From a virus, in the IMG/VR virus record IMGVR_UViG_3300010354_000652, positions 1-24,021 of that record: 24,021 nucleotides of DNA; one strand, written 5' to 3'. Numbering within the stretch: the first letter of the stretch is position 1; each line of letters opens with the position of its first letter. The translations under genes and the position numbers were made by a program. Under the pieces are notes generated by a model. The model was not told where the DNA came from. It saw nothing but the letters and a program-made list of their open reading frames with translations, and did not search any database. Below, in pieces: positions 7,602-14,579 of the stretch.

Positions 7602-7623
7602 GAGTCTAACGACAGTTCGACTC
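7602..7623 (-). other. Second stem-loop in the tail-fibre leader
   Basis: GAGTC/GACTC arms flank an inner AAC/GTT stem with a four-base loop. It abuts the neighbouring hairpin, giving a continuously structured leader of about 50 nt. Parts resemble tRNA arms, but no complete tRNA fold exists. Confidence 0.4.
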
Positions 7624-7634
7624 CCTGCTCTGCG

Positions 7635-9056
7635 CTATGCCGGCAGGGTGACCAGGCCTGTCGCCGTCGTCGACTCGATGACAGGCCTGCTGTCGCCTCC
7701 TACCGGAGTCGATTCGACAAACCGGCCAACAGCTGGACTGAAGATCCGCAGGATCGCAGTCCCTCTCTCGAGCCACCAGTCATCTGCAACTGCCCGATGG
7801 GCAGCAGGCTCGCGCGTCGTGGTCCAGAACACCGGCAGTCGCCCTGGCTGTGCTGGCGCCTCCGGATTCAGGGAGACCGTGTCGCCGGCGTCCAACGACA
7901 CGCCCGCACAGTCCGCCAGGGCTGGCGCAAGGCGGTCGAGGGTCAGCGCCCTGAGTCGGTGGTACCTGAACACCTCGGCGGAGTCGATAGCCTCGTCGAC
8001 GCCTCCCTCGAAGTGCTGCTGGCTGTTGTCGACCTGGTAGTCGGCCGGCTCGTAGAAGGGGTAGCCCACGGACCAGCGTGTCGCGTGGATGTGCTTGCAC
8101 TCGCGTCGCTGGTCGGAGCGGGTCGGCAGGTCCCGCCAGCGGCTGATATAGCCGACCTCCTCCCCCTCCCAGTTCGTGGCGACGCTGCGCCCCGCACCGG
8201 GCCGCGGGAACAGCTCCTGGCTGCCGGTGCCGGTACTGGCCAGGTTGGCGATCCGCTTGCCGCTGAAGTCCGGACAGGTGCAGTAGAAGCGGTGACTGCT
8301 GCAGAGGTAGCGCGTGCCGTTGTTGCGCCAGGACAGCGGCGTGTTGCGGGTGTAGAGGATCCGCTGCCAGAAGGCCTGAGGGACCATGGGGCTCGGCCGG
8401 CGGCGCATGTAGGGCCGCGAGAGATCGAACAGGAGGCGACCTCCCGCAGAGTCGACTTCGACCAGGGTGTAAGCGATCGTGTCAATCGGCTCGCTGATCA
8501 GCCCCGACGGAAAACCTGTGCTGGTTGCCGAGTCCTCGAACTGGTCGCCGATGAATGCCTTCCATGCCTCGACCTGCTCACTGCTCAACGTGCCACTGAC
8601 GTCCAGGATCAGTCGGTGCTGCGCGGCGTTGCTGTGTCGGTTGTCCAGCGTGATGTCGCCCTGCTGCAGCAGTTGGGGGAGGATGATCGCGCCGCGGCGA
8701 CGGCAGGTCACGACCCAGGCTCCGTCCGGCGAGCTCGGGCTCGGGAAGTAGGTCGCCACCAGAGGCAGCGCCCCGGGACGGGCCCCGAAGTCGCGGAACG
8801 AGCGCACCAGGTAGTAGCGCTCGATGTCGCTCCAGCTCTTGCCGCTGCCCTGCCAGTAGTCCCAGCCGCGGCGCCAGCGCTTGTAATCACTGTCGCGGTT
8901 GTAGGCCTCGAGGACCGTCGGGTAGACGGTGCCGCCGGTCCCATCGGTGCGGCGGTCTCCCGACCGGTAGGAGCCAGCCGGGCGGGGTTTCATCGGCCGA
9001 TCTACACGCCCGACCCCCAGTCCCGCGTCTATCCGGCGGCCGTAGCCGCCAGGCAT
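7635..9056 (-). CDS. Putative virion structural protein with SWIM-like zinc signature, 473 aa
   Basis: I chose the ATG at 9056 because it overlaps the upstream stop by one base (TGATG); the longer open frame would lie over the previous gene. The protein is rich in Tyr, Trp and Arg. Its central part reads as a structural protein (RRRGAIILPQLLQQGDITLDNR, HRLILDVSGTLSSEQVEAW). The striking feature is C259-T-C261 (FYCTCPDFSG) and C320-K-H322 (RRECKHIHA), a CxC...CxH arrangement as in SWIM zinc fingers. SWIM motifs usually bind nucleic acid or protein. Position among tail and neck genes suggests a virion component; zinc binding is inferred. The C-terminal 100 residues look beta-rich. Confidence 0.75.
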   Translation of the reverse strand: MPGGYGRRIDAGLGVGRVDRPMKPRPAGSYRSGDRRTDGTGGTVYPTVLEAYNRDSDYKRWRRGWDYWQGSGKSWSDIERYYLVRSFRDFGARPGALPLVATYFPSPSSPDGAWVVTCRRRGAIILPQLLQQGDITLDNRHSNAAQHRLILDVSGTLSSEQVEAWKAFIGDQFEDSATSTGFPSGLISEPIDTIAYTLVEVDSAGGRLLFDLSRPYMRRRPSPMVPQAFWQRILYTRNTPLSWRNNGTRYLCSSHRFYCTCPDFSGKRIANLASTGTGSQELFPRPGAGRSVATNWEGEEVGYISRWRDLPTRSDQRRECKHIHATRWSVGYPFYEPADYQVDNSQQHFEGGVDEAIDSAEVFRYHRLRALTLDRLAPALADCAGVSLDAGDTVSLNPEAPAQPGRLPVFWTTTREPAAHRAVADDWWLERGTAILRIFSPAVGRFVESTPVGGDSRPVIESTTATGLVTLPA

Positions 9057-9577
9057 CAGAAGAAGCCCCCCTGGGCAAAAGCCACGATCTTGGTCGCCGG
9101 CGTCGGAGCCAGGATCGCCTGGTTCAATCCGACGTAGAGCACCTGCCCAGCCTCGACGTAGAGGCCAGTGTTCTTCTTGGAGGTCTCGGTCGGCGACGTC
9201 TGGCCGCCAAGGCTTGGCACTGGAATCACCAGGGGAGGCAGGGACACGTTCGTCCTCTCGCCCGCGGCACTCGACAGCACTACCACTGAGGCCACCGGTG
9301 CAGTGTTGCTTTCGCTGATCCCAAACGGTGTCGAAGAGCTGCTGAGAAAGAACACAACAGTCACTGCGGTCGTGTTCTGCTGCGTCGCGAAGATCGACAG
9401 GCTGTCGATCACGGCGCCGTCGTTGCTGACGCAGCTGACCAGCTCCGTGCAGCCACCACCAATGATGGTGGAGAAGTTGTTGGCGTTCGACAGGGCTGGC
9501 GTCGGCCCCAGGATGGCCCACTTGTGCAGCGGGCGATCGACCAGCAAGGGCTGCTTGTTGGTACTCGTGCTACTCAC
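9056..9577 (-). CDS. Beta-rich virion protein, 173 aa
   Basis: The protein begins MSSTSTNKQPLLVDRPLHKW and is then dominated by short beta strands rich in Ser, Thr and Val (AVTVVFFLSSSSTP, ASVVVLSSAAGERTNVSLPPL), ending VAFAQGGFF. This profile suits a small tail or neck structural subunit. I do not recognise a named family. The start is GTG at 9577 without a strong ribosome-binding site. It is coupled to the SWIM-motif gene by a one-base overlap. The intergenic region upstream carries copy 2 of the 20-nt shared element and a TAGGATG sequence. Confidence 0.75.
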   Translation of the reverse strand: MSSTSTNKQPLLVDRPLHKWAILGPTPALSNANNFSTIIGGGCTELVSCVSNDGAVIDSLSIFATQQNTTAVTVVFFLSSSSTPFGISESNTAPVASVVVLSSAAGERTNVSLPPLVIPVPSLGGQTSPTETSKKNTGLYVEAGQVLYVGLNQAILAPTPATKIVAFAQGGFF

Positions 9578-9606
9578 GGAAGACGCCCGGCCGACAGGCC
9601 CATCCT

Positions 9607-9626
9607 ACTGAGTGTCAGCCCTGGCT
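9607..9626 (-). repeat. 20-nt shared element, copy 2 (before the 173-aa virion gene)
   Basis: On the minus strand this reads AGCCAGGGCTGACACTCAGT, 19 of 20 identical to 5582-5601. It occupies most of the 50-nt gap after the 117-aa gene and is followed by TAGGATG about 24 nt before the GTG start. A shared regulatory role is inferred. Confidence 0.45.
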
Positions 9627-9627
9627 T

Positions 9628-9981
9628 TCACACCCGCCCACTGCGACCCGAGCGGCGCCGGGCACCTGAGAGCGAGGTGTCCATGCCCTGGCTGCCCATC
9701 GGCAGGTTGGTACCGGTAGCCGCGCCGATCTGCTCCAGCTGATCGCGAGTCGGGATCAGGCTGGGATGACCTGGCACGTTCCTGCTCCCTGGCGAGAAGA
9801 TCACCCGCTGCTGGGGCTGGCGAGTGACCTGCAGACCGGTCGTGAGATAGGGCAGCTGCTGCTCGCCGTAGACGTCGGAGCGCTGCCCCGGCTGCGGGAA
9901 CATGTCCTGAGTCGTGTTGACCGGGTTGTTGGTCGGCCGCCCGTTGAGGGACAGCAGCTTCGAAGGAAGAAGAGGGCGCAT
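9628..9981 (-). CDS. Hypothetical protein, 117 aa
   Basis: A low-complexity protein rich in Pro, Gln, Asn and Arg, starting MRPLLPSKLLSLNGRPTNN and ending in a basic Arg/Ser/Gly tail (GARRRSGRSGRV). No domain or membrane segment is visible. The ATG at 9981 follows the stop of the 534-aa gene by seven bases, so the two are almost certainly co-transcribed. A minor virion or assembly role is inferred only from its place in the structural operon. Confidence 0.65.
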   Translation of the reverse strand: MRPLLPSKLLSLNGRPTNNPVNTTQDMFPQPGQRSDVYGEQQLPYLTTGLQVTRQPQQRVIFSPGSRNVPGHPSLIPTRDQLEQIGAATGTNLPMGSQGMDTSLSGARRRSGRSGRV

Positions 9982-9988
9982 GAGTCGA

Positions 9989-11593
9989 TCAGAAAAGGGC
10001 CTGGCCGGAGAAGGCTGCCGGGTTGAAGGCTGCGCCTCCCTGGATGTCCGACGGACGCATCTGCTTGATGCGCTGCAGCGCCCTGGAGCTGAGGCCTTGG
10101 GCCGCTACGCCCTCTGGATCGAAGGTCGACACCGGCTGCTGACTGGGCGCGGCAGCAGGGGGCGCCATTAGGTCCATCCCGGAGCCATAGGCCGCCTCGA
10201 TCGGAACGCCACTGGACTGACGCGCAGGTGCAGGTACTTCTCCGCCGGCCAGGCTTAGCGAGGGATCGAAACGTGACTGCATCTGCCAGGTCCCGGCCGG
10301 CGGCTGCCAGGGGGCCTCGGGGCGCAGGTCAAGACCTGGATCAAGGGCCTCGTTGCGGGCCTGGACACTCCAGGCACTGTCGGGGGCGCTGAAGCTGGGT
10401 ACGGGGGCGGAGACAAGGGCGTTCTGCGCTCCGAAGGCCACGTTGGGGTCGCGATCGATGGCACCACCGAAGGTGATGTTGGGGGCAGCCCAGGGCGCCT
10501 GGCCCGAGGCATTGAGATCGGACAGGCCGTGCTTTCTGCGGAGGTTGTTGGCCAGTCCCCTGTTTGCAGCGGCCCACGCGCGGTTGTCGGCATCATTCCA
10601 CCAGGCCTCGCTGGCGGGCGTCAGGTTTGCCGGCAGTTCACCGCCGGATGCCTGCGCCGCGCGAATCATGTCAGCTCGATTCCTGGCAGCCAGGCGCACG
10701 TCATCACCAGCGGACTCGTAGCGGACCGCCGCGGGGCTCAGGCCCGCCTGTTGGGCAGCAGCATTGAGCAGTCTGGCCTGAGTCGCACCGGCGGGACGGA
10801 CGACTGGGGCAGTCCCGATGCCAGGAACGGCGGCGGGGCGGGTGTAGCCACCTGCGGTTGCAGCGGCCGGCGGACGGCCGGCAGGCGCGGGGCCGGGGGA
10901 GGGAGCGGACCACTGGCTGGCGGTGCTGGCCCCGGCATTACCACCGCCGACGCCGGTGGTACTTGACCCGACGCCACGGTACTGACCGCGACCTGAGTCT
11001 GCATATATTGGGCGCCCTGAAGCGGCGTCGTAGGTGATACCGGCGACTTTGTACGCGGGACTGTTATGGAGTGCGGGGAGCGTCTCGTCTTGAATGCCTA
11101 TGCTTTGACCACCGTCGGTGCCAGGGACCCGAAAGTTTTTAACAGACCATGCGTCATAAAGGCGATCACTACCTGAACTGTGCACGTTGAGGTGGATCGT
11201 GGAGGGAGCCGCGTTTCGGTTCATTACCGCGCCGGCGCCAGCGAGTCCGCCAAAGGCGGTCGTCCCAAGGGCGGCTGCCTTGATGCCCGTTGATCGAGTT
11301 GCGTTTAATCCCCCCAGTCCCACCCGGCCGTGCACAAGCCTTTGATAGCCGCTGCCGGTCGCGCGATCGGCGGCAGTGGCAGCGCTCTTCACGCGGGCCA
11401 CTGCATCCCTGGCCAGTTGAGCCGCCTGAGCGTTTGCCCGGGTGACGCCACCCTGGACGGCCCGGATCGTCGCTTGCGCGCTGTTGCCGCCAAGGCCGCC
11501 AAGTCCAGGCAGTCTTCCAGCAACTCCTGGAGGGACCCTTTTCGCAACTTCTCTTGCAGCTTCGAGAACTTTGAGAACTTTTCCGATTGGCAC
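9989..11593 (-). CDS. Ala/Pro-rich structural protein, 534 aa
   Basis: The GTG start at 11593 has one of the best ribosome-binding sites in the window (GGAGGT, five bases upstream), which overlaps the end of the 161-aa gene. Residues 1-75 are amphipathic helix (GKVLKVLEAAREVAKRV...). Residues 104-124 form a hydrophobic Ala/Gly stretch that might insert in a membrane. The middle (about 215-290) is a Pro/Ala/Gly linker. A helical segment with NRADMIRAAQASGGELPANL and ASEAWWNDADNRAWAAANRG follows at about 308-360, then a long disordered-looking C-terminus. This layout resembles internal or ejected virion proteins. No enzymatic motif is seen. Confidence 0.75.
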   Translation of the reverse strand: MPIGKVLKVLEAAREVAKRVPPGVAGRLPGLGGLGGNSAQATIRAVQGGVTRANAQAAQLARDAVARVKSAATAADRATGSGYQRLVHGRVGLGGLNATRSTGIKAAALGTTAFGGLAGAGAVMNRNAAPSTIHLNVHSSGSDRLYDAWSVKNFRVPGTDGGQSIGIQDETLPALHNSPAYKVAGITYDAASGRPIYADSGRGQYRGVGSSTTGVGGGNAGASTASQWSAPSPGPAPAGRPPAAATAGGYTRPAAVPGIGTAPVVRPAGATQARLLNAAAQQAGLSPAAVRYESAGDDVRLAARNRADMIRAAQASGGELPANLTPASEAWWNDADNRAWAAANRGLANNLRRKHGLSDLNASGQAPWAAPNITFGGAIDRDPNVAFGAQNALVSAPVPSFSAPDSAWSVQARNEALDPGLDLRPEAPWQPPAGTWQMQSRFDPSLSLAGGEVPAPARQSSGVPIEAAYGSGMDLMAPPAAAPSQQPVSTFDPEGVAAQGLSSRALQRIKQMRPSDIQGGAAFNPAAFSGQALF

Positions 11594-11595
11594 TG

Positions 11596-12081
11596 CTACC
11601 TCCAGTGTGTGGACCCGGTCAGAGTCGCCACGCGTGTTCCCACCGAGGTGTCGGCTGGGCCGGGAACCGCCATGATGAACTCGGCGCCACTTCGCTCAAA
11701 GGCGTAGCGACGGACGTCCTCCCGCCGGTAGTTGGGGACGTACAGGGTCTCGGCAAGTCTATCGACCTCACGCAGGTAGATCTCCCGGTAGATCCGATCC
11801 GACTGCTCGGGGCTCGACTGGTAGATCGCTCGTTCGGTGTCGCCGACGATTCGCTCAACGCGGCTCGGCATGGGCACGCTCTCGTCACGCAACACCTCGG
11901 AGATCCTCCAGGCGCGATCACAGCGGTCCAGGTGCTCCGTGATGCGCGCATAGAAGTACGCATCCGGCACCCGCGCCATGGCCTCCTCCAGGCGTGCCAG
12001 GTCGCCCGCAGGAACCTGGGCACCACTGTTGAAGCCAAGGTGAAACCGGCAGCGAGACTTGTCGTAGGTGCTGAGCTCCAC
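11596..12081 (-). CDS. Putative head-tail connector-region protein, 161 aa
   Basis: A charged, mainly helical protein starting MELSTYDKSRCRFHLGFNSG, with a long middle helix (DLARLEEAMARVPDAYFYARITEHLDRCDRAW) and a second region (DRIYREIYLREVDRLAETLYVPNYRRED). Phage proteins with a FHLGY-like N-terminus and a helical body are common between capsid and tail genes; a neck or adaptor role is inferred from that context. The start is GTG at 12081. A CTAGAATC motif lies 24 nt upstream in the short gap after the helix-hairpin-helix gene. Confidence 0.7.
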   Translation of the reverse strand: MELSTYDKSRCRFHLGFNSGAQVPAGDLARLEEAMARVPDAYFYARITEHLDRCDRAWRISEVLRDESVPMPSRVERIVGDTERAIYQSSPEQSDRIYREIYLREVDRLAETLYVPNYRREDVRRYAFERSGAEFIMAVPGPADTSVGTRVATLTGSTHWR

Positions 12082-12104
12082 GCTGCCGGAGGCTGGCCTT
12101 CCCT

Positions 12105-12112
12105 GATTCTAG
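12105..12112 (-). promoter_or_regulatory. CTAGNATS motif, candidate promoter for the 161-aa gene
   Basis: CTAGAATC on the minus strand, preceded by TTC, the same 11 bases as the plus-strand site at 15940-15950. TAGAAT differs from the -10 consensus at one position. Start codon 24 nt downstream. Confidence 0.45.
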
Positions 12113-12119
12113 GAACGAT

Positions 12120-12551
12120 TCAGGCGACGTAGATCAGGTCAGCCTTGATCACTTCGTCCCAGTCGACGCGGCCAACCTGTCGTACCTGGTCGAGCGTCGC
12201 AAAGCGCTCGCCAGGCAGGCTCATCCGGAGCTCGAGGATTCTCTTGGCAGTCGAGTAGCCAACGCCCTTGATCCGGTCGGCGATAGCCTCGGCGCTGGCC
12301 ATGTTCAGGTTCAGCCGGGTGTCCGGGGGGATTGCCTGGGGTGGGACCACGTCCGGGTCCACGTCGTCTTTCTTCATTGGCGCAACCGGCTGCTGACCCG
12401 TGCGACCCCTGCCAGGCTCGTAGGCGTGCAGCTCGGCGAGGGCGACGTAGTTGACAGCACCGGTCTGGGTTTTGACCATCGCGTAGTCCTTGTCGTGGTA
12501 GCTGATCAGCTCCACGATTTGACCCGTCTTCTGGTTCTGGAAAAGGCTCAT
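12120..12551 (-). CDS. Helix-hairpin-helix (ComEA-like) protein, 143 aa
   Basis: The C-terminal half carries two helix-hairpin-helix units: residues 79-109 (RLNLNMASAEAIADRIKGVG...AKRILELR) and 117-135 (FATLDQVRQVGRVDWDEVI). This is the ComEA/competence-type fold that binds DNA without sequence specificity. The N-terminal 45 residues form a small beta-rich domain (FQNQKTGQIVELISYHDKDYAMVKT), and a Pro/Asp linker joins the two. I chose ATG 12551 over the longer frame because the extra residues run through the intergenic hairpin. Its place after the capsid genes suggests binding packaged DNA or a connector role. Confidence 0.8.
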   Translation of the reverse strand: MSLFQNQKTGQIVELISYHDKDYAMVKTQTGAVNYVALAELHAYEPGRGRTGQQPVAPMKKDDVDPDVVPPQAIPPDTRLNLNMASAEAIADRIKGVGYSTAKRILELRMSLPGERFATLDQVRQVGRVDWDEVIKADLIYVA

Positions 12552-12591
12552 ACGTTTCGCTCGATCGGAAGCCGCGAGTCCTGCAAGCTCC

Positions 12592-12599
12592 GATCCTAG
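12592..12599 (-). promoter_or_regulatory. CTAGNATS motif, candidate promoter for the helix-hairpin-helix gene
   Basis: CTAGGATC on the minus strand, 40 nt before the gene start, directly at the base of the long hairpin. This is what one would expect of a promoter placed after a transcription barrier. Confidence 0.4.
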
Positions 12600-12648
12600 G
12601 TGAGGGGGGCAGGCGAGACCGAGGTCCTGCCTGCCCGTCACTCACCTA
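12597..12648 (-). terminator. Long intergenic hairpin after the capsid genes
   Basis: The outer 8-bp stem is TAGGTGAG/CTCACCTA (12597-12604 with 12641-12648). The inner 8-bp stem is GGGCAGGC/GCCTGCCC (12607-12614 with 12629-12636), and GACC/GGTC lies further inside. It sits three bases after the 227-aa gene stop. No U-run follows, so it may be a processing or mRNA-stability element rather than a strict intrinsic terminator. It would separate abundant capsid mRNA from the downstream genes. Confidence 0.6.
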
Positions 12649-12650
12649 CC

Positions 12651-13334
12651 TCATGAAGAGGTCTGCACAGGAGTGGGCAGGCCGCCGATGAAGGACTCAT
12701 CAGCGACGCCGTCCTCGGTGTAGTAGCAGGCCTCAGCGATCAGGTAGCTGCCGTCCGCCTCAATGGAAGACAGCGCACCATTACCCGTCCCGGGGGTCGT
12801 GGTGTTGCCGTTGTCCACGTACAGCTTCAGGGTCAGGCCACCGGATTGGGTGATCTGCACCGGAGTGATCACCGAGAACCGGGAACCATTTGCGTCAGAG
12901 GGCGCAATGGTCAGGCTGGTGTCATCTAGAGGCGGCGTCGAGGCGGTCGTTGCAGTGATCGCGCCGGCAGTGGTGCCGACGGAAACGGCGCTGGCCAGCT
13001 TGATCCGATCAGTGCCAACACTCCAGGTCAGGCCGGAGCGGGGGCTGCCCTTGCCGCGATCCTTGCGTGCGTCGAGAACGCGCAGGCCGACGTGGTACAG
13101 GTAGGCGTTCTGGGGGACGGTCAGACCAACGATGTCGGCGCGGGGCTTGTCGTCGGGCCGCTTGTCCGGGCTGGGGATGATCACGTCGAACGAGGTAGCG
13201 CCGACGGAGGTCACCTTGATGTAGCCCACGCGGTGGTAGTAAACGCGCCCAGGCAGGGCGATCACCGGCTGGTTCTGGTAGGAGCTCAGGGGAGCCACCC
13301 AGTTACCGGGGTAAATGGACTTCGCGATGCTCAT
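12651..13334 (-). CDS. Capsid-associated (decoration or minor capsid) protein, 227 aa
   Basis: A beta-rich protein starting MSIAKSIYPGNWVAPLSSYQ, with strands such as GRVYYHRVGYIKVTSVGATSF and QNAYLYHVGLRVLD, then a Thr/Ala-rich stretch (TTAGAITATTASTPP) and a C-terminus with GGLTLKLYVDNGN. It lies immediately after the major capsid gene with a strong ribosome-binding site (GGAGGG, eight bases from ATG 13334), indicating high expression. Capsid-decorating or vertex proteins typically occupy this place, so that role is inferred. No named family is recognised. Confidence 0.75.
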   Translation of the reverse strand: MSIAKSIYPGNWVAPLSSYQNQPVIALPGRVYYHRVGYIKVTSVGATSFDVIIPSPDKRPDDKPRADIVGLTVPQNAYLYHVGLRVLDARKDRGKGSPRSGLTWSVGTDRIKLASAVSVGTTAGAITATTASTPPLDDTSLTIAPSDANGSRFSVITPVQITQSGGLTLKLYVDNGNTTTPGTGNGALSSIEADGSYLIAEACYYTEDGVADESFIGGLPTPVQTSS

Positions 13335-13349
13335 GTTTGTGCCCTCCGA

Positions 13350-14495
13350 TCAGTAAACGAATGAGTAGGCGACCGTCACGAAATCCTTGTTGAGGATCTC
13401 GAAGCCGGCAAAGAGTGACCAGATCATGATGATAAAACGACTGAAGTCGTCGTTATTGTTCAGCAGGATCTGAGCGTTCTCGCCGCCAATGCCGACGCCG
13501 ATCGCCTGCATGCCGAAGAACAGCAGCGGGGCGGCCTCGTAGGTGGCAGCACTCGCGTTGCCGCTGACCGGAATGGTCGCGGTGAAAGACTTCTCGGGCA
13601 GGTTGGTCGACTCGAAGAAGCGCACTCCCTCGAAGACAAACCCTGTGGGCATGACCGGCTGGCCTGCCACGAAGCCCGCTTGGCCGTATGCAGGGCCCAT
13701 GCCCATGTAGAAGTTGGCGTTCGGAGCCATGAATGGCTGACTGGGATCGACCATCCCGGAGCCGGGGTAGCGGGCGATCTCGCGGAAGTCGCTGTCCTGG
13801 CGCATGTGCTTCATCGCCGTGGGATCGAGGATCGCTCGATAGTTCCCATCGGGGAAGGTGGGCACGTTGCGCTTGCGCAGCTTCTCCACCACGTCGAGGA
13901 GGTCGTCCTTGACGCCGAACTTGGCCGACTGGTTGGCCGCGTAGGCAGCCACCGTGGTGCTGTTGGTCTTGGCCTTGCCTTTGGGGAAGAAGTAGCCGCC
14001 CTGGGTGGAGTCGGACTGACCGTTGGCCTCCGCCTTGAAGAGCTCGTCGGCGAACACCCGGTCGCGCCACCGGCGGTAGTCGTCCAGGAGGGTCAGCGAG
14101 CCAATGCTCTGGTGAAACACCGGCAGGGACCCGGTATCCAGCAGCATGCGCTGCGCGGTGATCAGGGTTTCGCGGGCCACCTTGAAGGTGCTCGCCTGGC
14201 TGGGGTTCTGGGGATCCGCAGGGCCCGTGTACTCCTTGAGGGTTACGGGAACCTTCTCCTTGACGATATTCCGAGAGGAGCTGGTGCCGATCGTTTGATC
14301 AGCAGTCCGCTCGCGGGAATCCTTGGTTCCAGGATTGCCCCAGTAGCGGTAGCGGTCAAGCTGAACGGTCTGTCCCGGCTGGGCACCAAAATCGTGGACC
14401 ACAACGGGGTCCACGGCCATCTCGATGACGTAGGCGGGGTGAGGCCGGTAAAGCTCGGCGCCCAGCACCTTCGGGAAATCATTGTCGACAAACAT
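13350..14495 (-). CDS. Major capsid protein
   Basis: This 381-aa protein has the hallmarks of an HK97-fold coat protein of the P22/N4-gp56-like type. The N-terminal part resembles FPKVLGAELYRPHPAYVIEM and GQTVQLDRYRYWG. A central helix-rich region follows (LLDDYRRWRDRVFADELFKAE). The diagnostic segment is YRAILDPTAMKHMRQDSDFR / EIARYPG, then the hydrophobic C-terminal domain. It would self-assemble into the procapsid with the scaffold-like protein. I chose ATG 14495; the frame extends to 14591, but those residues run into the divergent intergenic region and do not look like coat protein. No strong ribosome-binding site is visible, so the true start should be checked. Confidence 0.88.
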   Translation of the reverse strand: MFVDNDFPKVLGAELYRPHPAYVIEMAVDPVVVHDFGAQPGQTVQLDRYRYWGNPGTKDSRERTADQTIGTSSSRNIVKEKVPVTLKEYTGPADPQNPSQASTFKVARETLITAQRMLLDTGSLPVFHQSIGSLTLLDDYRRWRDRVFADELFKAEANGQSDSTQGGYFFPKGKAKTNSTTVAAYAANQSAKFGVKDDLLDVVEKLRKRNVPTFPDGNYRAILDPTAMKHMRQDSDFREIARYPGSGMVDPSQPFMAPNANFYMGMGPAYGQAGFVAGQPVMPTGFVFEGVRFFESTNLPEKSFTATIPVSGNASAATYEAAPLLFFGMQAIGVGIGGENAQILLNNNDDFSRFIIMIWSLFAGFEILNKDFVTVAYSFVY

Positions 14496-14579
14496 GGGAA
14501 GAAATGTTCCGAACGATGGGGGATAGAAGCGCGCAGCGTGCGTACCGTGGCATACGCTAGTGACAGCCTGGTGGCAAAA
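14496..14579. promoter_or_regulatory. Divergent intergenic region between capsid and LAGLIDADG genes
   Basis: These 84 bases separate the minus-strand capsid gene from the plus-strand LAGLIDADG gene and so should hold promoters for both. On the minus strand, TTGCCA is followed after 17 bases by TATGCC, a weak sigma70-like pair. A GCGTA/TACGC inverted repeat (14540-14557) overlaps it and could be an operator. CTAGCGTA here is a near variant of the CTAGNATS motif. Confidence 0.4.

Noticed and set aside
7572-7640. tRNA-like sequence with TTCGACTCC resembling a T-loop
   Set aside because: The T-stem does not pair and no acceptor or anticodon arm of correct length can be formed. The signal is explained by two adjoining stem-loops.
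7491-9137. Plus-strand open frame of 548 codons
   Set aside because: It runs opposite the SWIM-motif protein and across the fibre leader, and its product has no recognisable domain. It is a shadow frame.
9057-9521. N-terminal extension of the SWIM-motif gene to 628 aa
   Set aside because: It would lie entirely over the 173-aa virion gene in another frame and has low-complexity His/Arg/Gln sequence; the ATG at 9056 in a TGATG overlap is the better start.
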